Of a stretch of 64,000 nt of DNA, positions 41,898 through 51,612 are shown one piece after another. The DNA comes from Ostrinia nubilalis (Eukaryota; Arthropoda; Insecta; Lepidoptera; Crambidae): positions 330,001 to 394,000 of the forward strand of contig NC_087109.1 of the NCBI RefSeq assembly GCF_963855985.1. Reading direction: 5' to 3'. Numbering within the stretch: position 1 is the stretch's first letter; each line of letters begins with the position of its first letter. A program made the position numbers and the translations under genes. Below the pieces are notes generated by a model. It did no database searches. It was not told the DNA's origin and saw only the letters and a list, made by a program, of their open reading frames with translations.

Positions 41898-42127
41898 TAT
41901 AATTCCTTTATAGAAGCCTGCATGTCGAAATAATATGAGATTCTGTTCCAGAGTATTGAATGTGTATTATTTTGTCGATATTTTTATCGATACTTCTTCC
42001 GCCATCACTGACACTTGGGTAGTCTTGCAAACTGTTAGTCGTGTATTTGTTGGGAATGAATGCTTGTAATTGTTATCAGGGTCCGGGCAGAAGTGCTTGT
42101 TGTACATAAATTAGTAATTAACGCTTG

Positions 42128-42206
42128 GCTACTGACAACGCCATTCTTGTGGCGGAGTTTTGGGCTGACGCTGTGTAGGTTTGTTGTCGACACGACAAGA
42201 AGAAGT
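42128..42206 (+). repeat. ~75-bp dispersed repeat, copy 3
   Basis: GGCTACTGACAACGCCATTC to GTTGTCGACACGACAAGAAG, near-identical to 24236-24303. Confidence 0.75.
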
Positions 42207-42318
42207 AATTAACGTTTAAAAATACAATAACTATTTTCATTCCATTTACATGTTTATGTTCCATTTAAAAACTTTATTGCAAAAAAAAAACAACAAATAG
42301 CAACTTATAAACTAAGTA

Positions 42319-42531
42319 CTAGCTTTCCGCCCGCGGCTTCGCCCGCGTGGAATTTTGTCTGTCACAGAAAAACTTTATCACGCGCGTCTCTGTTTCAAAA
42401 ACCGGGATAAAAACTATCCTATGTCCTTTCCCGGGACTCAAACTATCTCTATACCAAATTTCATCAAAATCGGTTCAGTGGTTTAGCGAGACAGACAGAC
42501 AGAGTTACTTTCGCATTTATAATATTAGTAT
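42319..42531 (-). mobile_element. Helitron-like (Lep1-type) repeat
   Basis: CTAGCTTTCCGCCCGCGG, CTTCGCCCGCGTGGAATTT, CCAAATTTCATCAAAATCGG, with (CAGA)n near the minus-strand 5' part. The best-preserved minus copy. Confidence 0.82.
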
Positions 42532-42794
42532 TGATAGTATAGAATTATAGATGAACTCGACGTATGTTGATAATAGTCCACTATAAAACTGACAAACCTA
42601 GAACGAAAGTTGAAATTGCGTAACTTTTAGAATTTGAACTGCTTTCCAAAAGCAAATCATGGTTGGAAAACGTGTAGCAATTTCCCAGAAGGAAAAGGCT
42701 GATTTCTCTAACTACAATGTCTTAACCAAATTGGGACCAAAGTGAGTTTCCAATACGAGTAGTAGCCTAATGAGACCAAACATATACATTTATA

Positions 42795-44225
42795 CAGGGT
42801 GGCCAGAGAATTGACGTTCAAAGCTAAAATTTAGATTCCTTAGGGGAGAGGGGGGCAGCTTTGAACAATTTTCATAGTTTATTAAATATCTTCTAAATTT
42901 GACTGATTTCATTAATTTTTTCTTCCTAGGTAGAGGTCATGGTTATCACACAACAAAATAATGATGTTCTTCTTAATTGTTCATGAACGCTTATTAAGAT
43001 ATTTACATTTTTACACAGACCTGTAAATGTTCAAAACTTGTAATCGGGGCAGCCTTGAACACGCCTGGGGCAGTTTTGAATTAGTATTTTTTCAATGAAA
43101 TAAAACTGAATATTTATGAATATGTATTTTTTAAATAATTAATAAATAAAATTCTAAATGATCAGTGTCATTTGGGATCAATTTAACATGTTTATTTTAT
43201 TTTAAATCACTCTGTACAAAGTAACACAAAACTTAGGGATATTATTAAAAAAAGTAAATATAAGATATATCAATTAACTAAATACTAATAAACTTTCTGT
43301 TTAATGACACATCAAAGACAAAACTGCATAATTTTAAAAATATCAATCAACTACTAAAACTAGCTTTTGCCCGGACTTCACCCAGCTTGAAATTTTATCT
43401 GTTACAGTAAAGCAATCTGCTTATTTTTTATGTAAGAACCTTCTACGAAGTATTAGAAAACTTAAAGTTTCATAATACCACTGAAAAAAGAAAATTGATA
43501 AAGTTCAAAGGTGCCCCAACCATTTCGTTCAAAGCTGCCCCATGGGTATATTTCCAGAAAAAAACATAAATTTCATAACGGAACATACTTTTATGTTGCA
43601 ATTTCTTATCAAATCTTCATTGAAACTATTTAAACTTCCATATAGTAAACAAACCACTCACTATTTTATAAAACTACGTCCACTAAAACCTTAGAACCAA
43701 AATAAAAAAGTGCGAAACTGGCAGTCAAAAACAAAAAAGCACTTTTACCGGTTAACCTACAGTTAAATATTAAAAATGAGATGTGACAGCTATGCGCATC
43801 AGTGCTGGCAATATAAATTATGATTTATACCATTGTAGCCTAAACCAGTGATTTTTAAATTCATTCGTTCTAAGCTGCCCCTGTCCAAAGCTGCCCCCCT
43901 CTCCCTATATCGAGGTGTATCTAATCTAAATCACCGAGATATGAGTTTACTTTGTGATTTATCCATAACTATCACCTATGGTTGGTTTTTATTTTTTTTT
44001 CTCGCTCTGGCGAGCACTTGTAGTTTGTTTTTACTTACTTACGCTAGAGAAGCTTCCAGAGTGAAAAAAAAAATCCAACCATAGCGGATAGTTAAGGATA
44101 AATCACAAAATTAAGTCTATCTCCTAAACTAAGCAAAATCGTAGAACATATATGGGTGATTTAGATACACATTGATGTAAGGAATCTAAATTTTAGCTTT
44201 GAACGTCAACTCCCTGGCCACCCTG
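42795..44225. mobile_element. 1.4-kb TIR element with CAGGGTG ends and GGGGCAGC motifs
   Basis: CAGGGTGGCCAGAGAATTGA, then GACGTTCAAAGCTAAAATTT, at the left. The right end is the inverted counterpart ending GGCCACCCTG. TATA flanks both ends (42791-42794 and 44226-44229). Terminal repeats span ~55 bp. Motif GGGGCAGCTTTGAAC and variants occur near 42849, 43046 and 43069, and inverted near 43525 and 43868-43900. A second hairpin lies at 43912-44175. No transposase frame. A short Helitron-like end (43360-43425) sits inside. Confidence 0.88.
43360..43425 (-). mobile_element. Helitron-like 3' end nested in the 1.4-kb TIR element
   Basis: CTAGCTTTTGCCCGGACTTC, then ACCCAGCTTGAAATTTTATC. Only the terminal ~65 bp are recognised. 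Confidence 0.5.
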
Positions 44226-44534
44226 TATAAATTGACATAATAAGCGGCTATTGAACAAGTGCTCCCATTCACATAGGACAGAATCAGTGAATCAGAGTAA
44301 ACTTGAGTCGAGCGCTCCCGTATTTGAGTAGGGACCCTACGTTTCAATTACCTACACCCTTTGAAGCAGTGGCCCAACTGAAAGCTGGCTAGTTTAGGAT
44401 TATTACTTTTTTTCAATGTCCATGATTATTGTTGATTTTACTAACACTCGTATACTTACATTGGTGTAAGAGTTGAATCGTGAGAACAAATCAGGTAAAT
44501 CACGAATAAAATCATGAAAGTGGACATTCTTTAT

Positions 44535-44620
44535 GTTCGTTTCAGCTAAGTGACGTCCACTGCTGAGTGCTGAACAAAGCCTTCCCCAAGGATTTGTACA
44601 ATGAGCGGTCCTGCGCTTCT
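44535..44620 (-). mobile_element. RTE family A 3' end, minus strand
   Basis: GTTCGTTTCAGCTAAGTGAC, then GAACAAAGCCTTCCCCAAGG and GAGCGGTCCTGCGC. A short duplication TGCTGAGTGCTGA lies inside. Confidence 0.75.
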
Positions 44621-44867
44621 TTCTTCTTATAAACCGATTAAAACTAAGTTGTACGAAGAAACAAGTTATTTAACCGAATATATTTTTCAAAAAACTTTCG
44701 GTAGTTATGAAGCCATGGCCTTAAATTTTACTGACTAATGCAGTCCACTCCTACCTTTAGCATTTATCAGTTCAGTTTGTTGGGTTATTAAAAAAAAAGG
44801 CACTTAAATAAGAAGAACATTTTCCTCCTACTACCTACTGCTAGTCTTCTATGTGGCTATAAATCAA

Positions 44868-45058
44868 ATCAAATCAAAATTACCTTTATTAGTGTAGATC
44901 AATTAGTACTTACAAATTGTCAAATGTTCTTAAGGAGCGTATAATATATGTCTCAATCTTTTTTTGCCCTACCAGCGTTTCGAGACAAACATTTGTCAAG
45001 TGCTGAGAAGAAGCGCCGAATCAAACTGAATCACCACTGTCTGCCGGTATATCTCTAA
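44868..45058 (-). mobile_element. LINE 3' UTR fragment
   Basis: AAATCAAATCAAAATTACC (tail), GTACTTACAAATTGTCAAAT, CTACCAGCGTTTCGAGAC and GTGCTGAGAAGAAGCGCCG. Same family as 51422-51612. Confidence 0.65.
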
Positions 45059-45529
45059 TCTAAGCATAAGAAAATTGTAAGTTTTAAAACACACCCCCCG
45101 CTGTATGTGAAGCCACGGCCTTATTCGTCTCGTCTCTCGCTAATGTGAGAACGGTCGCAGACCACTCAGGCTTTTAGCAGTTAGCGGCAGTTAATCTGTT
45201 TTGAACTTCCAGTTAACTAGAACATAATGGAGGCTGTTTTTCTAACAAATATTTAGTTTATTACAACTATCTATTTTCTTTGTTGTTGAATTTATGTACG
45301 AATAAGTAACGAAATATTGGTGTTGATTTTTGGAACGAACACAAAAAGAATCTGATAATGATCATCACTTATGCAACGTAAATAAATGAAAGTAAGATTG
45401 TTACTTCGATAGTGAGTGTAGTGGAAGTTTATAAATGAAAAGAGTGGACTGTATAAAATTAATTATCTATTCGGTATAAATTTACAATAGTATCGAGACC
45501 GTTTAGTGCAAAGTCGTTGAAGAGAGTGC

Positions 45530-45650
45530 GTCAGGATCGTCTTCTTCGATATTCGCTCGCGAAACGAACATTGCTCGTTCGTTCGCCGAACGCTCGCCGC
45601 TCCTTCCGGTCACCCCGCCCGCGGGCAATGTCCGTGAGTAGACAAAGATT
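45530..45650. other. CpG-rich patch, possible promoter or 5' exon
   Basis: A GC- and CpG-rich stretch (ATATTCGCTCGCGAAACG, CACCCCGCCCGCGGGC) stands out from AT-rich neighbours. ATG at 45629 is followed at once by a donor-like GTGAGT. No downstream exon was identified. Confidence 0.25.
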
Positions 45651-45744
45651 CCGTCTCTATGGCGACGATTAGAAAATCACTTCAGCGAAATTGAAAGTTG
45701 TAACCAAGTTCGGTTGGCTTGCAGTACTGCAAGCCATTTGTGAT

Positions 45745-45861
45745 GGGACAGCAAGGTTCTGGAGTGGAGGTCACGTACCGAAAATTTTAGTCAAGAAAGG
45801 AAATCGTTGGGGGAGGCCTATTTTCAACAGTGGACGTCCTATGGCTGAAGTGATGATGATG
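45745..45861 (+). mobile_element. RTE family B 3' fragment with internal loss
   Basis: GACAGCAAGGTTCTGGAGTG, a gap, then TTGGGGGAGGCCTATTTTC and GGCTGAAGTGATGATGATG. The segment coding for the RW-DD region is missing. Confidence 0.8.
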
Positions 45862-46235
45862 ATTTGGTTTATGACGACAAAGGCTTGCTTGTCGACCATA
45901 AAAGCTATCAGAAAGCCATCATATGCCATAGGTACGCCTATTTATGAAGTAGGTAGCTTAGAAAACAATGGAAGAGGAAAGTTCACAAGCATTTCAGCAC
46001 AATCCTAAACTTCTGACAAACGGTGGACATTTGCATGGCGTGGCATTTTCATTCCAGTTAGTAATTGAAGGTAGTCAAATCGTCTGCGTGGTCAAGTAAT
46101 TAGAGAATTTAATTCTGAACTTTCAGAGGCCTTATTATCAGGGTGGGTTAGATAAATTGAGTTTATAGGTAAAGTACTGAAAAAAGTGTATTAAAACACT
46201 TCCTCAGTTTGCTTGGATGCCATCTGGCTTTTTAT

Positions 46236-46450
46236 ACCTATGTATGTTCAACAGTGGACGTAAGTGGACGTAGGTGGACCGACGATCTGGTAAAGGTCGC
46301 GGGAAGAGCCTGGATGCGGGCAGCGCAGGACCGTTCGTTGTGGAAAACCTTGGGGGAGGCCTTTGTCCAGCAGTGGACGTCATTTGGCTGAAAAAAAAAA
46401 AAAAAAAAAACAGTGGACGACTGGACGTTCTGTGGCTGGTATTATGATGA
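46236..46450 (+). mobile_element. Composite of RTE B-A-B 3' ends
   Basis: TATGTTCAACAGTGGACG (family B-like) leads into a family A piece (GTGGACCGACGATCTGGTAA to CATTTGGCTG). A 20-base A run follows at 46391-46410. Then comes CAGTGGACGACTGGACGTTC with a GGTATTATGATGA end (B-like). Confidence 0.75.
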
Positions 46451-46760
46451 AAAAAGGCTATAGATACTCTCGCATGCTGTCATATACGAATTAGTTATTA
46501 ATGCAAGCATCTTCCTCGTGCTCGAGTTTAAACTTAATTACTGTAGCGGCCGCCAGGTGCCGAGGCGGACTTGCCACGGGGCCTTATTAAGGAACCACTT
46601 AGTGTCCATATAGAGGTACGGTACATCTAGTGTCCATACTCAGGTACAGACGATATCACATCAAGCTAAGCACTGATGCATCTTATGTAGTGGCAATACG
46701 AGCTATTTTTCGACAAATAAACAGTCAGGTGTGAGACTACTGCTTATTGGGAAATCAGTA

Positions 46761-47090
46761 ACCGCCTCTGTGGTCTAGTGGTAAGACCACCTGCTTCAGA
46801 CGCAGAGGTCCCGGGTTCGATTCCCAGTGGGGGCAGAATTTTCTGTTCAGTTTAGTTGGTGGTAGGGCTTGTTCCAAGTCCGCCTGGCTAGCTACCACCA
46901 TCTTACCTAAGTCTGTCGCCATAACAACAATGTTAACAGCATTGTTGTGTTCCGGCAGTTAGAGGTAAGATAGCCAGTTCCTCCGTGGTTAAGGATTCTG
47001 GGTGAAGCTCGCTTCCACCTTCGGCCTGAACATCACTTACCATCAGGTGAAATACAGGCCAAGAGCTTCCTCGTTGTATATAAAAAAAGG
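46761..47090 (+). mobile_element. tRNA-headed SINE family 2, copy 2
   Basis: ACCGCCTCTGTGGTCTAGTG (A box), GGTTCGATTCCCAGTGG (B box), then GGCTAGCTACCACCATC and GGCCAAGAGCTTCCTCG with an A-rich 3' end. The only plus-strand copy with a head. Confidence 0.88.
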
Positions 47091-47575
47091 AGCAGTATCT
47101 ACTTATGATTATGAACAATTTAAAACATGTTCAATGTTGACAACGAGAGCAACTTTTCGATACAAAAAGTTATTAATCGATCCAACCAAAATGTATGAAA
47201 ATGCGAATATTTCAAAAGCGTTTAATATTAGACTTTAATATAAAGTCTGAAAAATCTAAGGTGGGTCACCTTACTGCTTTTTTTTTAAGTGTCGATCGGT
47301 CGTTAGGGTATTTTAAGCTTCAAACTTCAACTCTGTTGAATAAATTCCATGAGACGAAGTTAATGGTATGAGATAAATGTAGAGTTTTTAATAGGGATGT
47401 GATGTTTATCCACCGATTAGGATCGAGATGAGCTGCCATTAGAAGACAATGCCTCTGGAGATAATACCTACCTCATTAGTCAATAGCGGTTAGGTAATAT
47501 GTAAAGGCAAGCCGCATCAGTGTGTGCTTTCTGAGTCGATACAACTACTAAATTAAATAAAATTAAAATTCATAA
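47091..47575. other. AT-rich DNA, no gene seen
   Basis: No recognised feature. Confidence 0.4.
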
Positions 47576-47579
47576 AATT

Positions 47580-48315
47580 CATTTATTTTTGCAAATAGGC
47601 TTTAAAAAAGCGCTTTTACACGTCCCAATATTAACCCTACCACTGCTTCGGGACAATAAATGGGCCAGTGCTGAGAAGAAGCAGCGCAAGAAACTCAGTC
47701 ACTATTGTCAGCCTCCTTTTCAAGGTTTTACAGTCTTTAAAATATACAAATTATAGTCATAAGTATTAATGCGAGCTAGGTAGTTAAACATTCCAAACAT
47801 TTTTATCCTTTATATAATCATCAACTTTATAGTAGCCCTTTTTCATTAAGGTGCTTTTGATATGTGCTTTAAATTTATGAATGGGCAATTCTACAACAGT
47901 TTGTGGTAATTTATTGAAAAGTTTAATACATTTCCCCATAAATGAATTACCAATCTTGTGCAGTCTGAAATTTGGAACGGCAAGTTTATTTTTGTTTCTT
48001 GTATTGAACTTGTGTAAATCACTCTTTCTAGTAAATTGCTCTATATTTTTGCGAACATATAAAAGGTTTTCATAAATGAACTGTGAAGCTACTGTCAGTA
48101 TATTAATCTCCTTAAAGAATTCTCTCAAGGAAAATCGGGGTCCAAGGTTATAAATGGCCCGCACTGCTCTCTTCTGCAGAACGAACACAGTTTCAATGTC
48201 CGCAGCTGAGCCCCACAACAATATGCCGTATGACATTATATTATGAAAATAGCTAAAATAAACTAGCCTTGCCCTTGCTACTAATCCACAGAGGCTTAGT
48301 ATTAATCCGTTTTGC
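47580..48315 (-). mobile_element. 5'-truncated jockey/CR1-like LINE
   Basis: Comprises the coding relic at 47784-48315 and its 3' UTR (47580-47783, GCACTGGCCCATTTATTGTC on the minus strand). The 3' UTR is the source match for the fragments at 12780, 23685, 53185 and 53975. The 5' break lies only ~10 bp from the MITE at 48327. Confidence 0.8.
47784..48315 (-). pseudogene. LINE reverse transcriptase C-terminal fragment
   Basis: An open frame of 150 codons begins at MSYGILLWGSAADIETVF (48236) and continues upstream in frame (ARLVYFSYFHNI) to about 48315, where an in-frame stop and unrelated DNA follow. Motifs MSYGILLWG, LQKRAVRAI, LLYVRKNI, HKFNTRNK and NKLPQTVVELP are typical of the region after the RT core in jockey/CR1-type LINE proteins. 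The catalytic YxDD core and the endonuclease are missing, so it cannot act on its own. The natural stop at 47784 is kept. Confidence 0.82.
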
Positions 48316-48326
48316 TCTTAAAACTA

Positions 48327-48901
48327 CTATAGTCTATCCAATATAGCTTGATTAGAATGACGGCTGTCAAACGAATGTGACTAGTGATGGGTATGTTTCG
48401 TACGGTTCACATAGATGTATCGATAAGTTTTCGAAAAAATGATATGAAAAAATGCACCCAATTTTTCTTCATATATCTTTATTCATAAAAATGACAATTA
48501 TGATTTAAATTTAAAGACAGTAAAATTTAAAATTCATGTCAAGGGTGTACAACCTAAGTCGTAGTCATTATCATCAGTGTTCTTCAGTAGTTTTTTCCTC
48601 TCGCTAGAGGGCGGTGGGCATCTCTTCTAGAGCAACGGTGCTATGAATACCCAAAAAATTACCGGTGATTGATTTCCGATGTTTGATTATTTAAGAATGA
48701 ATTGGTGTAATTTAACGCTGCATTTACACGAAATTATCATTTTTATTGGAAGCACTGTCGTCGAAAATATTGTTTGTAGGTCAGACGTGAATTATTTCTT
48801 GTCCGCCAATATTTTGCTCTCATTGATCGCTACTACAAAGTTATGTCGTTACTTTTGATGACAGCTGTCATTCTAATCAAGCTATATTGGATAGACTATA
48901 G
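48327..48901. mobile_element. MITE with CTATAGTCTATCC ends
   Basis: 575 bp. CTATAGTCTATCCAATATAG, then CTTGATTAGAATGACGGCTG, at the left faces an almost exact reverse complement at the right (~43 bp, one or two differences). TA target duplication is possible but ambiguous, since the tip CTATAG is self-complementary. Non-coding. Confidence 0.9.
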
Positions 48902-49004
48902 CAACACCACATTATAATATGGCATTGATTTTGGCACAACACCCAAAAAAAATAGATTTATCGAACCTCACCCGATAACTCCTTAACTTCCCACGGAAGC
49001 ATTA

Positions 49005-49180
49005 TCTTTATCTAAATATGTATAACTCAAAGGTGTCTGACTGACTGACTGACTGACTGACTGACATAGTGATCTATCAAATTTGGCATGTAGGTAGATG
49101 TTATGACGTAGGCATCCGCTAAGAAAGGATTTTACGAAACCAACGGGATCCACGTGTAGGAAGTCGCGGGCGGCCGCTAG
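49005..49180 (+). mobile_element. Helitron-like repeat with (CTGA)n
   Basis: TATCTAAATATGTATAACTC, a (CTGA)n microsatellite at ~49037-49068, AAATTTGGCATGTAGGTAG, and an end CGCGGGCGGCCGCTAG then T. Confidence 0.75.
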
Positions 49181-49435
49181 TCCTTTAATTAACGATAAAC
49201 ATTGCATTTTATCGATATCTCCACGCATCACTATCAAGCGTCGATACCCAGGCGCCATGTTTGGAATGCGGGAATTCCCGGAACGGCTGAATAGTTCCCG
49301 TCAAAGGATTGCACATTACACATTTCCAGGAAACTGTTTGCGATACCTGATCCAGAGGTATTAAGCGTGCTTAATTCTGCTTTATGGATGAAATATTTAA
49401 TGCAAGTTTTTGAACACATTCTGTAAATACGTTAA

Positions 49436-49605
49436 AATTATAGTCTAACTCAAAAGTGACTGACTGACTGACATATAGTGATCTATCAACACACAGCCCA
49501 AACCACTGGACGGATCGGGCTGAAATTTGGCATGCAGGTAGATGTGATAACGTAGGCATGCGCCAAGAAAGGATCCACGCGTACGAAGTCGCGGGCGGCC
49601 GCTAG
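49436..49605 (+). mobile_element. Helitron-like repeat, second tandem-oriented copy
   Basis: TATAGTCTAACTCAAAAGTG, a shorter (CTGA)n, CAAACCACTGGACGGATCGG, and an end CGCGGGCGGCCGCTAG then T. Same orientation as the copy at 49005, ~255 bp downstream. Confidence 0.75.
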
Positions 49606-50520
49606 TTCATTCATATAACACCCACTTCTGTCGCAACTCAGCTTAACTATACGTTAGCTACATTTCTCAGCAGCTACATAAGTACAGTGTATTGTGCTAA
49701 GAGCTACAAATTGATGGCAAGCATTAGGGGCACAGCTGCAGCGCTTGCAAGAGTGAACACAACAGTGCATTATTGGTTTTATAAAGTGGAGGGTGTTACA
49801 ATGTTGGATGTACTTAAATATTTTAATCTTGTGTAGACAACATAATATTGTGTTATCTTTAATCTTATTGTACCCCTCGGTGAAAGTCTAGACATCTTGT
49901 TCCAACTTCTATTATGTCAACTTCATAGTAATCTTGTAATATACTTAGGTAGTGTACATAAAAAATGTCAGACTCTATTTTGCGTCAATATGGCAACAAT
50001 CTACAGCTAAAGTTTAAATGCTATAATCTGGTAACCTATTTAAAATCAAAATTCTGCTTAAATTTTTGAACGACAAATAATTTGATGATGACCATAATTA
50101 TTATTTATTGTCAACTATCAGCAACTATGCTGGCCTTTTGTTCAAATGTTAAATTCAATTGATTCAATTGGTTATTAAAATCCTAAAATCCTGGTTCATC
50201 CTACTTTTTTAACATTTCCCATAGTCCAGTTAGTAAATAAATGATTTGAATTCGACGGAATTTATAGGGCCCGAAAAAGTCTAGAACACTAATAAATAAG
50301 GAAATTCACGAGGAAACTATCGGTCGTAAATCTTCGGAGGCTAGATAAATGTTAGGGCCAGCCGGAGCTACTTCCTGGACTCAGGTTTGGCTTGTTGTAC
50401 CGATAGCAGAAACTTGATGCAATAATATTTAAACATTTTTAGCTCACAGTTTCAGTTGGTAAGAATAAAGATACAAATAATGTTAATATCGGATCATCTG
50501 ATAGTATCTACTATCAGTAA
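49606..50520. other. AT-rich DNA, no gene seen
   Basis: No recognised feature. Confidence 0.4.
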
Positions 50521-50521
50521 T

Positions 50522-50713
50522 CATCATCATCAATATCACCACGTCAACTGCTGAACATAGGCCTTTCTCAATGATTTCCCAATTGGCTGATGATCAGAGG
50601 CCTGCATCCGGCGCCTTCCTGCTACCTTTATGAGGTTATCTGTCCGCCGTGTGAATAGACGTCCTACGCAGTATTTGCTCGTACGTGGCCTCCATTCCAG
50701 AACCTTTCTGCTC
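50522..50713 (-). mobile_element. RTE family B 3' fragment, minus strand
   Basis: CATCATCATCAATATCACC (inverted tail) then CAACTGCTGAACATAGGCC and up to ATTCCAGAACCTTTCTGCTC. The stop-codon region is degraded. Confidence 0.78.
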
Positions 50714-50765
50714 CATCGGCCGTATCATTTACTGAGTTTTATTCCTTTTTTGAATCCACCAACCG

Positions 50766-50944
50766 GTGCAACTGGAAAACACAGCGCGGGACGTCCACCC
50801 ACAAGATGGACTGACGACGTGATAAAGGTAGCAGGAAGGCGCTGGATGCAGGCCGCTACCAACCGTGCGATGTAGAAGTCATTGGGGGAGGCCTATGTTC
50901 AGCAGTGGACGTTCTGTGGCTGAAATGATGATGATGATGATGAA
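50766..50944 (+). mobile_element. RTE family B 3' fragment, plus strand
   Basis: ACTGGAAAACACAGCGCGGG to GGCTGAAATGATGATGATG. Head-to-head with the minus copy at 50522-50713, about 50 bp apart. Confidence 0.85.
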
Positions 50945-51421
50945 TCCACCAAATATAATTAAATATTTTTTTTCTGTAACCGCTGTTTTGTTGTCGGTAC
51001 AACACACGTGCCCGATAACTTGACCCGCACAGATCAGCGCGCGCTCTATCTGCGACGCGCGCCGCATATTGGCGCCCGACAGATGGCGGTAATACCGAAT
51101 CGCATACTTATTTGTGAGTCAAAATGATTTATGAGAAGATGAAGTAAATAATAAGAATGTATTTATTTACTGATATAGTAAAAAAGTTCTTAGTCAGACT
51201 ATAAGAAGATCTAAAGGAATATTACGAGTAGTTGGGACTGTGTGTATTTGATAAAAAGTACTCGAAGACAATTTAATGGAACATCAACTTTTATTACTAG
51301 TATTTCAACTTGGACAATTTTTGTGAAACATTTTAGAATTATTTTTGCTTCTGAATAAATTAACAGCTTTAAATATATAAATTACATAAATCGCATGAAA
51401 ATCAGCACTACTGAGACTAAT
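50945..51421. other. No gene seen
   Basis: AT-rich except 51000-51090, which is GC-rich (CAGCGCGCGCTCTATCTG). No exon pattern could be confirmed. Confidence 0.4.
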
Positions 51422-51612
51422 AAAAATGTCAAAGTCAAAGTCAAAATTTCTTTATTTGTTTAGACTAATAATAGTACTTACAAATCGTCAAATATTTTGC
51501 TCTTAAGGAGCCTTTACATGTCTCATAATCTTTTTACCCTACCAGCGCTTCGAGACCAACATTTGGCAAGTGCTGAGAAGAAGCGCCGCAACAAACTCAG
51601 TCACCACTGTCA
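51422..51612 (-). mobile_element. LINE 3' UTR fragment with TCAAAG tail
   Basis: GTCAAAGTCAAAGTCAAAAT (tail), ACTTACAAATCGTCAAATAT, CTACCAGCGCTTCGAGACC, then AGAAGAAGCGCCGCAACAAA. Confidence 0.7.

Noticed and set aside
46761..46836. tRNA gene (head of SINE family 2)
   Set aside because: The cloverleaf is only partial (anticodon stem mismatched) and the same head with the same body recurs at 20131 and 54035.
49037..49068. CRISPR-like short repeats
   Set aside because: It is a simple (CTGA)n microsatellite with no spacers, inside a Helitron-like repeat.
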